From the NCBI GenBank assembly GCA_002774415.1, contig PEYL01000089.1, positions 273-15,430 on the forward strand: a stretch of DNA of 15,158 nucleotides, written 5' to 3'. Below, piece after piece: positions 5,646-11,188 of this stretch. The DNA comes from Candidatus Portnoybacteria bacterium CG08_land_8_20_14_0_20_40_83. Its GTDB lineage: Bacteria; Patescibacteriota; Minisyncoccia; Portnoybacterales; GWB1-42-6. The position numbers were made by a program, and so were the translations under genes. The notes under the pieces were generated by a model that was given only the letters and a program-made list of their open reading frames with translations, did no database searches and was not told the DNA's origin. Position 1 is the stretch's first letter. Each line of letters starts with the position of its first letter.

Positions 5646-5717
5646 CGTCCCTAGCAGGAATCGAACCTACATATACAGCTTAGAAGGCTGTCGCTCTATC
5701 CATTGAGCTATAGGGAC
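5646..5717 (-). tRNA. tRNA-Arg (anticodon UCU)
   Basis: Intact cloverleaf: acceptor GTCCCTA/TAGGGAC, D stem GCTC/GAGC with loop AATGGATA, anticodon stem ACAGC/GCTGT with loop CTTCTAA (UCU, reads AGA), T stem GTAGG/CCTGC with standard loop TTCGATT. Discriminator G at 5646, no CCA. Its first 14 bases plus three upstream bases are repeated in tandem just upstream. Confidence 0.95.
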
Positions 5718-5737
5718 ATGTGAGCTATAGGGACATG
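5704..5737. repeat. 17-bp tandem duplication of tRNA-Arg 5' end
   Basis: The unit TGAGCTATAGGGACATG occurs at 5704-5720 and again at 5721-5737. The first copy is the tRNA 5' end, the second is an orphan copy upstream of it. Confidence 0.95.
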
Positions 5738-5839
5738 CTTTGGCAGGCGGGGAAGGCTGGCACTTTATCCGTTAAGTTACGGGTGCAAAAAAGCTATTAG
5801 CGATTAGCAACTAGTGACTAGCCTTAAATCTACTAGTTT

Positions 5840-5864
5840 ACTAATGGCTATTCACTAATGGCTA
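5840..5864. repeat. 11-bp direct repeat next to recombinase
   Basis: ACTAATGGCTA occurs at 5840-5850 and 5854-5864 in an AT-rich stretch (5787-5868) full of CTAG/ACTAG-like words, directly behind the recombinase stop. It could be a recombination site or plain low-complexity sequence. Confidence 0.5.
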
Positions 5865-5868
5865 GCTG

Positions 5869-6801
5869 CTATCTTTTTCTCTGTCTCCCGTGAAACGCCT
5901 TATAAACTTCTTTCAATTGTTTGTCAGTAATATGGGTATAAATCTGGGTTGTGGTAATGCTTGAATGGCCGAGCAGCATCTGTACAGAACGAATATCAGC
6001 GCCGCTAGTTAACAAATCAGTTGCGAAAGAATGTCGAAGCACATGTGGGCTAACCCGTTTTGAAATTCCCGCCTTTATTGAATAATGTTTCACGATACGT
6101 TCCACGGAGCGGGGGGTGAGGCGTAAATTCTTTAATTTTGATTGTGCTAATTCGGGTTTTTTACTTTTTGGGTAACGTACAAATAATGCCGGATCAATAT
6201 CTCTGCGTGTTTCACAATATTGTTTCACGGCTTTTTTGGCACGGTCAGAAAGAAAAACTACTCTGATTTTTTCTCCTTTTCCTCGAACAGAAAATTCGCC
6301 TTTTTCCATATTAACAGAATTGCGGTTCAGTCTGCAAAGTTCCGACACCCGCAGACCGGTAGAGAAGAGGAGTTCCAAGAGTGCCTTATCCCGCAATGCG
6401 CGCGCCCCAGAGCCTTCTGGCGCGGCCAGTAGCCGCTCCAATTCGTCACCCTCAAGAAAATCAACCTGCCGCGGCGACTGTTTTGCCAGCTCAATTTTGT
6501 CCGCTGAAAGCGTTTTTATATCCCTTTTTGCCAGATATCTTAAAAAATTCCGCAAAGCGATAATATGATAATTCTGCGTGATTTTTTTCAAACTTCGTCC
6601 AAATTGGTCTTCAATACGATTCAAAAAAAGCCGGTATTCGCGAATTAAATCAGAATCAATTTCCGACGGCTTTTCAATTTTAGCCCAATTTGAAAAACGC
6701 TTCAAATAATGGCTGTAATTTTCAGCGGTTTTTCTGGAGCGGCCTCGTTCAACTTCCAGATAGTCCAAGTAATCTTTAATTAAGGTTTGAAGGTAAACCA
6801 T
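5869..6801 (-). CDS. XerC/XerD-like tyrosine recombinase
   Basis: Site-specific recombinase. From the start chosen at 6801 (MVYLQTLIKDYLDYLEVERG) it has 310 residues, close to XerC/XerD length; the longer reading to 6939 adds a low-complexity N-terminus with no family match, and a second ATG at 6819 is also possible. Residues 1 to about 95 form the SAM-like DNA-binding domain. The catalytic domain has all active residues: R151 in TGLRVSEL, K175 in RGKGEK, H253-x-x-R256 in SPHVLRHSFA, H279 in LLGHSS and the nucleophile Y288 in TQIYTH. A chromosome-dimer-resolution role is usual in small genomes, but the position between an unusual tRNA-Arg locus and a cassette of orphan genes also fits an integrase. 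No SD near 6801. Confidence 0.88.
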   Translation of the reverse strand: MVYLQTLIKDYLDYLEVERGRSRKTAENYSHYLKRFSNWAKIEKPSEIDSDLIREYRLFLNRIEDQFGRSLKKITQNYHIIALRNFLRYLAKRDIKTLSADKIELAKQSPRQVDFLEGDELERLLAAPEGSGARALRDKALLELLFSTGLRVSELCRLNRNSVNMEKGEFSVRGKGEKIRVVFLSDRAKKAVKQYCETRRDIDPALFVRYPKSKKPELAQSKLKNLRLTPRSVERIVKHYSIKAGISKRVSPHVLRHSFATDLLTSGADIRSVQMLLGHSSITTTQIYTHITDKQLKEVYKAFHGRQRKR

Positions 6802-6882
6802 GTTAATAATGTACGACATTATTTGAAAAAGCGCAAATTTGCTTTTTATCTTTTTACATAGTGAGATAAAAAATAAAAGCTG

Positions 6883-6890
6883 AAAGGAGG
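6883..6890 (+). promoter_or_regulatory. Strong Shine-Dalgarno for 6897 gene
   Basis: AAAGGAGG, six bases before the ATG at 6897. It identifies a short gene start that would otherwise be missed. Confidence 0.8.
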
Positions 6891-6896
6891 AACGAG

Positions 6897-7142
6897 ATGG
6901 AATTAAAAAACGAAGGTTTTGACTGGTATAGAAAAGCAATACGACAAGAACAGCTCTTTAACAAAATTATGTTTACGGTGGCAGGTTGCTTTGTCGGCAC
7001 GCTCATCGGCCATGCTCTTACTCTCGGCAGCAAAGGAGAAATCTGGTGATGGCTTTCTATAATCTTTTTTGGTTCGAGCATCGGCGCTATTGTCTGGATG
7101 ACAAAATCGGAGATAGATAAGGCGGCACCAGATGATGATTAA
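6897..7142 (+). pseudogene. Two-TM small protein with in-frame TGA
   Basis: Starting at the ATG after a strong SD, the frame runs 50 codons (MELKNEGFDW...), meets TGA at 7047-7049, and continues in the same frame for 30 codons to TAA at 7140-7142. Before the TGA is a hydrophobic segment (about 24-43). After it comes WLSIIFFGSSIGAIVWM, a second hydrophobic segment with small-residue packing, and an acidic tail. Both halves look coding, so the TGA is either a nonsense mutation (the context TGG TGA TGG suggests a lost Trp codon), a sequencing error or a readthrough. A second ATG overlaps the TGA (TGATG) but opens only a 23-codon frame without recognisable features. Function unknown; the gene heads a small cassette. 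Confidence 0.6.
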
Positions 7143-7180
7143 CTTTTTATTTCGGCTGGCATAGTCAGAAGAAAACACGA

Positions 7181-7187
7181 AAGGAGG
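7181..7187 (+). promoter_or_regulatory. Strong Shine-Dalgarno for 7195 gene
   Basis: AAGGAGG, seven bases before the ATG at 7195. Confidence 0.8.
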
Positions 7188-7194
7188 GATTGGA

Positions 7195-7542
7195 ATGGTT
7201 CTTTATATATTTTTTGAAATTTTTGCTGTGCTTATTCTTATCGGTGCGGCGTGGCTTTCCAGCGCAATGACGGTTATGGACATATTTGAGAAAGGATGCT
7301 ATGTCTATTTCTACGGTGAATTTGTCAGAACCCGTATCTACAGAATTATCAATTCATTGTGTATCCTTGGCTATTTTGCCGGAGCGATAATATTGGCTTT
7401 CTGTTCACAAATTAGCGAACGCAGCATTTCTATAAATATCATCGGTCTAAGCGTTTATTGCTCAAGCCTTATCGCCCAACAAATTTTACTCGATGTGCCG
7501 AGGCGCAGATGGCTGAAATCTTTACGAACGAAGAAAGGATGA
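7195..7542 (+). CDS. Small membrane protein, function unknown
   Basis: A 115-residue protein that I do not recognise. It has three hydrophobic segments (about 2-24, 51-71 and 78-98), a polar stretch with basic residues between the first two, and a strongly basic C-terminus (RRRWLK, RTKKG), suggesting the tail stays in the cytoplasm. The start is set by AAGGAGG at 7181. It is the second gene of a three-gene plus-strand cassette behind the divergent recombinase; the next gene begins 24 bases after its stop. It ends with TGA. Confidence 0.7.
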   Translation: MVLYIFFEIFAVLILIGAAWLSSAMTVMDIFEKGCYVYFYGEFVRTRIYRIINSLCILGYFAGAIILAFCSQISERSISINIIGLSVYCSSLIAQQILLDVPRRRWLKSLRTKKG

Positions 7543-7552
7543 AATCTTGAAT

Positions 7553-7558
7553 AAGGAG
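7553..7558 (+). promoter_or_regulatory. Shine-Dalgarno deciding the 7567 start
   Basis: AAGGAG lies eight bases before the ATG at 7567. A GTG at 7561 is only two bases away, too close to be used. Confidence 0.7.
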
Positions 7559-7566
7559 AAGTGAAA

Positions 7567-7854
7567 ATGGATCAAAAAAAATTAGAGCAAGTAATTAAGG
7601 AATATATTCTAAGAATGATTGAAGTTCATAAAACACACAAAGGGTCTACTACCGATTTTCTCATGGATTGTCCCCATTGCGAAACGGCACGGGGCATGGA
7701 GTTTAAAGAAGGAGCATGGACATGTTTATGGACAAATTGCCGATATGTCTTACCTGTTGAAGTTGCGCCGCCCGGTCCAGAAGAATTCAAGCAAATAATG
7801 ATCCTGAAAAAGAGATTGAATTTCCTCAAAAGATGGAACCATTTGCTAAACTAA
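7567..7854 (+). CDS. Small zinc-ribbon protein, function unknown
   Basis: A 95-residue protein, start chosen at ATG 7567 because the SD spacing rules out the upstream GTG. An N-terminal helix (KKLEQVIKEYILRMIEVHK) leads into a probable zinc ribbon: CPHC and, about 16 residues later, C-LWTN-C, with two short strands between them (MEFKEGAWTC). The C-terminal third is rich in Lys and Leu and helical. The CXXC...CX4C pattern resembles nucleic-acid-binding ribbons but I cannot assign a family. Last gene of the cassette, closed by the terminator at 7886. Confidence 0.7.
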   Translation: MDQKKLEQVIKEYILRMIEVHKTHKGSTTDFLMDCPHCETARGMEFKEGAWTCLWTNCRYVLPVEVAPPGPEEFKQIMILKKRLNFLKRWNHLLN

Positions 7855-7885
7855 ACAAGACGAAATTTGTTGCTTCAAATATTTT

Positions 7886-7926
7886 AAAGTCCTGCTTTAT
7901 TAAATAGCAGGGCTTTTCTTTTTTTT
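7886..7926 (+). terminator. Terminator of the small-gene cassette
   Basis: Stem AAAGTCCTGCT/AGCAGGGCTTT (one T-G pair) with a 9-base loop, then CTTTTTTT. It starts 31 bases after the zinc-ribbon gene stop. Confidence 0.85.
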
Positions 7927-7931
7927 ATTTG

Positions 7932-8003
7932 CCAGGTAGTGAAAATTCGGCTGGTCGCTGAAGGCGACAAAAAAGAAGAAAATGCCGAATTTCTACTACC
8001 TGG
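7932..8003. repeat. CCAGGTAGT palindromic element
   Basis: A 72-bp inverted repeat: CCAGGTAGT at 7932-7940 and its complement ACTACCTGG at 7995-8003, with arms extending through GAAAATTCGGC/GCCGAATTT. The interior holds a small hairpin GTCGC/GCGAC. A shorter relative with the same ends is at 14461-14491. Confidence 0.85.
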
Positions 8004-8004
8004 T

Positions 8005-8033
8005 TTGCACAATTTTTTGTTTTATGTTATGTT
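8005..8033 (+). promoter_or_regulatory. Promoter of the rpsO operon
   Basis: -35 TTGCAC (8005-8010), 17-base spacer, -10 TATGTT (8028-8033). The start would be near 8040, giving rpsO a leader of about 107 bases. The -35 begins one base after the repeat ends. Confidence 0.5.
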
Positions 8034-8095
8034 AAAAAATAATAGCGACACCGATACGCGGATTTCACACGAATGACACGGATTTTATTCGAGTG

Positions 8096-8136
8096 AGCGC
8101 GTCTGGGTAATGTCTGGCTATACCAGACTTTGCGCT
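8096..8136 (+). promoter_or_regulatory. Structured rpsO leader with competing stems
   Basis: GTCTGG occurs twice (8101-8106 and 8112-8117) and both copies can pair with the single CCAGAC (8123-8128). The inner choice makes a 5-nt-loop hairpin; the outer choice extends through AGCGC (8096-8100) pairing with GCGCT (8132-8136). The structure ends ten bases before the rpsO ATG, which has no SD. S15 is known to control its own mRNA through lineage-specific leader structures, so this is a candidate S15-binding leader. Confidence 0.5.
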
Positions 8137-8146
8137 TTCCGTATAC

Positions 8147-8413
8147 ATGCTAAAGACTACAACCAAGAAAAAAATTATTAAAGAATTCCAGATTCATGAA
8201 AAAGATACCGGCTCGGCTGATGTGCAGGCGGCTATTTTGACCGAACAAATTGAGGCCTTAACCAAGCATTTAAAAAAACACCCCAAAGACAATCATTCGC
8301 GGCGCGGACTTTTAAAAATGGTCTCAAAGCGTAAAAAACTGATTGATTATCTTCAAAAAGGCGACGAAAAAAGATACAAAAGTTTAGTTAAAAAATTAGG
8401 GCTAAAAAAATAA
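8147..8413 (+). CDS. rpsO: 30S ribosomal protein S15 (uS15)
   Basis: An 88-residue protein, the normal length for S15, which binds 16S rRNA in the central domain and starts platform assembly. Diagnostic residues are all present: HEKDTGSADVQ (17-27), LTEQIEALTKHLKKHPKD, SRRGLLKMVSKRKKL and the C-terminal RYKSLVKKLGLKK. No SD before the ATG; a structured leader (8096-8136) sits directly upstream. The next gene starts four bases after the stop, so rpsO heads a cluster that leads to pnp, an order with rpsO near pnp that is common in bacteria. Confidence 0.97.
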   Translation: MLKTTTKKKIIKEFQIHEKDTGSADVQAAILTEQIEALTKHLKKHPKDNHSRRGLLKMVSKRKKLIDYLQKGDEKRYKSLVKKLGLKK

Positions 8414-8417
8414 AATT

Positions 8418-8924
8418 ATGGCAGTTATTAAACAAAAAGAACAACGGGTGGGTATCTATATTGACGCCCAGAATATGTATCATTCGGCCAAAAATCTTTA
8501 TCAGGCCAAGGTCAATTTCAAGGAAGTTTTAAAAACCGCCGTGGCCGGCCGAAAATTAATCAGAGCGATTGCCTATGTGATAAAAACGGAATCTGGCGAA
8601 GAACGGGCTTTTTTTGATGCGCTGACGCGAATTGGCATTGAAATAAAAGTCAAGGACTTACAGATATTTCCGGGCGGCATGAAAAAAGGGGATTGGGACG
8701 TGGGCATGGCCGTTGATGCCATTGAGCAATCAGAAAAGCTGGATGCGGTGGTCCTCATAACAGGCGACGGCGATTTCGTACCGCTGGCCGAATTTTTGAA
8801 ATTCAAATCCGGCTGCCAGGTTGAAATCATCGCCTTTTCTAAAAGCGCTTCGGCGAGATTAAAAGAAGTAGCTGATGATTTTATTGATTTATGCCAAGAT
8901 CCGAAACGTTATTTAATAAAATAA
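8418..8924 (+). CDS. NYN (LabA/DUF88) domain putative RNase
   Basis: A 168-residue NYN-domain protein of the PIN-like nuclease superfamily. The expected acidic metal-binding residues are in place: YIDAQNMY with D16 and N19, WDVGMAVDA with D94 and D100, and TGDGDF with D117 and D119, followed by the typical FLKFKSGCQVEIIAFS strand and SARLKEVADDFIDL helix. Such proteins are thought to cut RNA, though few have been tested. It lies four bases behind rpsO and ahead of pnp, so a role in RNA turnover is a reasonable inference from context. No SD. Confidence 0.88.
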   Translation: MAVIKQKEQRVGIYIDAQNMYHSAKNLYQAKVNFKEVLKTAVAGRKLIRAIAYVIKTESGEERAFFDALTRIGIEIKVKDLQIFPGGMKKGDWDVGMAVDAIEQSEKLDAVVLITGDGDFVPLAEFLKFKSGCQVEIIAFSKSASARLKEVADDFIDLCQDPKRYLIK

Positions 8925-8935
8925 TTAACAGAACA

Positions 8936-9044
8936 GCGATCCTAATTACGAATATCATCCGAATGCTCCGAATGCCTTATTTAATAAAAAATAGGGTAAT
9001 AAAAATTCGGATAATTCGGATGCAATTCGGGTTATTCGGATCGC
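8936..9044. repeat. Long imperfect inverted repeat before pnp
   Basis: Arms of about 38-40 bases start GCGATCC and end GGATCGC and are built from repeated ATCCGAAT / ATTCGGAT words, around an AT-rich centre. Transcribed, they would form a long stem-loop ending 12 bases before the pnp ATG. It may be a palindromic insertion, a pnp control hairpin, or both. Confidence 0.75.
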
Positions 9045-9056
9045 TCTCTATTAAGA

Positions 9057-11177
9057 ATGGAACCAAAAAAATTTACCCTGGAATTTCAGGGACGTACTCT
9101 AAAGTTTGAAGTTGGGCAACTCGCCGGCCAGGCTAACGGTTCGGTTATTGCCAGCTTCGGCGATACAGTTGTTTTATCAACCGCCGTCATGACGGTCAAC
9201 GAAAGAGAAGGTATAAATTATCTGCCCTTGACTGTTGAATTTGAAGAGCGCCTTTATGCGGCAGGAAAAATTAAAGGCAGCCGCTTTGTCAAAAGAGAAG
9301 GAAAGCCGCAAGACGAAGCAATTGTTAAAGCAAGACTGATTGACAGGGCTTTAAGGCCGAGATTTGACCAACGGATAAGAAATGAAATCCAGGTTATCAA
9401 CACAGTTTTGTCATATGACCAGGAAAATGATCCTGAAATTTTAGGATTGCTGGCCAGTTCCTTGGCGCTTTCTATTTCAAATATTCCTTGGGCCGGCCCT
9501 CTGGCGGCTGTGAAAATAGGCCGCGCTGAAGAAAAATTAATTATTAATCCGACATTTCAACAACAGGGAAAAAGCGACTTGGATTTGATTGTTGCCGGAA
9601 CCAAATCAAAAATTAACATGCTTGAAGCAGGCGCGAACCAGATACCAGAAGATATATTTATTGCCGCAATCGGGGAAGGCCAAATCAAGATAAACGAACT
9701 GATAGCTTTCCAGGAACAGATAATCAATGAAATTAAGCCGGAGAAAATGCAATTAACTTTGGCCGCCCCCGACAGTGAGCTTGAAAAAAAGGTAAAGGAT
9801 TTTTTAAAAGAAAAATTAGAGCAGGCAATCTACACAAAGAAAAAATTAACCCGCCAATCAAATTTGGCGGTGTTGGAAAGCCAACTGCTTGATTTTTTGG
9901 GTAAAGACCTTGAGCCGGAAACAATCAATCAGGCCGTCAATATTTTTGAATCTCAAATTGACGAAATTGTCCATAAAAATATTTTAGAAAAAGAGCAAAG
10001 GCCGGACGGCCGTAAATTAAATGAAGTCAGGGAAATCTTGTGCCAGATCGGCTTCCTTCCCCGAACCCACGGCTCGGCTTTATTCAACCGAGGTATGACT
10101 CAGGCTCTTTCCGTTGTGACTCTGGGCGGGCCTTCGGCCGAACAAATTGTTGAAACCCTGCAGCCCGAAGAAACAAAAAAGCATTTCATCCACCATTACA
10201 ATTTTCTGCCTTTTTCAGTCGGGGAGACAGGCATGTTAAGAGGCCCGGGCAGAAGGGAAATCGGACACGGCGCCTTGGCAGAACGCTCGCTAATTCCTCT
10301 TATTCCCGGCAAAGAAGAATTTCCATACACAATCCGCGTTGTTTCTGAAATCCTTTCTTCAAACGGCTCCTCCTCTATGGCTTCGGTTTGCGGCTCTTCG
10401 CTAGCATTGATGGATGCGGGTGTGCCGACAAAAGCACCGGCCGCCGGCATTGCGATTGGACTAATGATGGACCCTTCGACAGGCTCAGGGCAAGCTCCCA
10501 AATATAAAATCCTCACTGACATTCAAGGACCAGAAGACCATCACGGCGACATGGATTTAAAAATTGCCGGCACAAAAAACGGGGTGACAGGTTTGCAAAT
10601 GGATGTTAAAATTGAAGGAGTAACACTTGGAATTCTAAAAGATGCATTTTTACAGGCAAAGGAGGCTCGTCTTTTTATTCTTGGGAAAATGGCTGAAGCG
10701 ATTGCCCAACCAAAACCGGAACTTTCCCAATTTGCGCCAAGAATTATTACTTTTCAAATCGACAAAGACAAGATCAGAGAAGTTATTGGCCCCGGCGGAA
10801 AAGTAATCAATGAAATAATTGACCAGACAGGCGTTGACATTGATATTGAAGATAGCGGCATGATATTCATTACTTCAAAAAGCAATGAAGCCGCCCAAAA
10901 AGCCCTTTCCTGGATTAAAAATATCACCCACGAAGTCAAACCGGGCGAAGTATTCCAGGGAAAGGTGACCAGAATCTTAAACTTCGGCGCTTTTGTTGAA
11001 ATCCTGCCCGGCCAGGAAGGACTGGTGCATATTTCGCAGCTGGCGCCTTATCGGGTTAATCGCGTAGAAGATATCGTCAAGGTGGGCGATACCATTCCGG
11101 TCAAGGTGCTGGAAATTGATCCGCAGGGCAGAATTAATTTAACTACCAAAGGAGCGACAGACAATAATCATTCATAA
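9057..11177 (+). CDS. pnp: Polynucleotide phosphorylase (PNPase)
   Basis: 3'-to-5' exoribonuclease that degrades RNA with phosphate to nucleoside diphosphates and forms a trimeric ring. Its 706 residues show the full order: first RNase PH domain with KGSRFVKREGKPQDEAI (about 74-90), the helical linker (about 230-320), second RNase PH domain with RTHGSALFNRGMTQ, the phosphate-site region and the acidic cluster EDHHGDMD (493-500), a KH domain with GPGGK (about 579-583) and a C-terminal S1 domain (VFQGKVTRILNFGAFVEI...GLVHISQL). Ten residues DPSTGSGQAP (472-481) sit between GIAIGLM and KYKILTDIQG, where relatives have only one or two; they come from a 19-bp repeat. No clear SD; a long inverted repeat precedes the gene. 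The next gene follows 11 bases after the stop. Confidence 0.97.
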   Translation: MEPKKFTLEFQGRTLKFEVGQLAGQANGSVIASFGDTVVLSTAVMTVNEREGINYLPLTVEFEERLYAAGKIKGSRFVKREGKPQDEAIVKARLIDRALRPRFDQRIRNEIQVINTVLSYDQENDPEILGLLASSLALSISNIPWAGPLAAVKIGRAEEKLIINPTFQQQGKSDLDLIVAGTKSKINMLEAGANQIPEDIFIAAIGEGQIKINELIAFQEQIINEIKPEKMQLTLAAPDSELEKKVKDFLKEKLEQAIYTKKKLTRQSNLAVLESQLLDFLGKDLEPETINQAVNIFESQIDEIVHKNILEKEQRPDGRKLNEVREILCQIGFLPRTHGSALFNRGMTQALSVVTLGGPSAEQIVETLQPEETKKHFIHHYNFLPFSVGETGMLRGPGRREIGHGALAERSLIPLIPGKEEFPYTIRVVSEILSSNGSSSMASVCGSSLALMDAGVPTKAPAAGIAIGLMMDPSTGSGQAPKYKILTDIQGPEDHHGDMDLKIAGTKNGVTGLQMDVKIEGVTLGILKDAFLQAKEARLFILGKMAEAIAQPKPELSQFAPRIITFQIDKDKIREVIGPGGKVINEIIDQTGVDIDIEDSGMIFITSKSNEAAQKALSWIKNITHEVKPGEVFQGKVTRILNFGAFVEILPGQEGLVHISQLAPYRVNRVEDIVKVGDTIPVKVLEIDPQGRINLTTKGATDNNHS
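10472..10490. repeat. 19-bp palindromic unit inside pnp
   Basis: CCCTTCGACAGGCTCAGGG, a single unit of the family found in xth and the Nudix gene. It encodes PSTGSG within a surface-loop insertion of PNPase just ahead of the catalytic acidic strand. Confidence 0.85.
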
Positions 11178-11188
11178 AATTCTTATCT

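Larger units (their letters stand above)
5630..5751 (-). mobile_element. tRNA-bearing cassette with inverted GC-rich ends
   Basis: On the minus strand the cassette begins CCCGCCTGCC and ends GGCGGGCAGG, imperfect inverted repeats (eight pairs, one G-T, one mismatch). It contains tRNA-Arg(UCU) and a 17-bp tandem copy of its 5' end. Its boundaries fall exactly inside the anticodon loop of the host tRNA pieces. Mobile nature is inferred from the ends and the interrupted host only. Confidence 0.4.
5538..5786 (-). pseudogene. tRNA-Arg(UCU)-like gene split in three pieces
   Basis: Piece 1 (5786-5752, minus): acceptor GCACCCG, D stem ACTT/AAGT, anticodon-stem CCAGC, loop CTTC. Piece 2 (5629-5609): TAA, then GCTGG (perfect partner of CCAGC), variable GGAT, T-stem strand GTAGG, TTCG. 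Piece 3 (5553-5539): ACT, CCTCG, acceptor CGGGCGC (one A-C mismatch with GCACCCG). Joined, the anticodon loop is CTTCTAA, identical to that of the intact tRNA-Arg(UCU) lying in the gap between pieces 1 and 2. The T stem pairs only three of five bases. The gaps are a 122-bp tRNA-bearing cassette in the anticodon loop and a 55-bp palindromic insert in the T loop. Almost certainly non-functional unless spliced. Confidence 0.65.

Noticed and set aside
5704..5737. Integrase attachment site made by the tandem tRNA copy
   Set aside because: The duplicated part is the tRNA 5' end, not the usual 3' end, and the two copies are adjacent rather than flanking an element.
5630..5751. Group I or archaeal-type tRNA intron in the anticodon loop
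   Set aside because: The insert is only 122 bp and mostly a complete tRNA. No group I core elements fit in the remaining sequence, and the T loop of the host is broken as well.
6220..6568. Three plus-strand frames opposite the recombinase
   Set aside because: They are antisense shadows of the conserved catalytic domain, with no SD and no family features.
6802..6939. Longer recombinase N-terminus starting at 6939
   Set aside because: The extra 46 residues are low in complexity, do not resemble Xer proteins, and the family N-terminus begins at the ATG at 6801.
6897..7142. Genome-wide recoding of UGA as Trp or Gly
   Set aside because: Only one in-frame TGA is seen. Long genes have no internal TGA, and the ATGA junction at 13670-13673 and the gene ending at 7542 use TGA as a stop.
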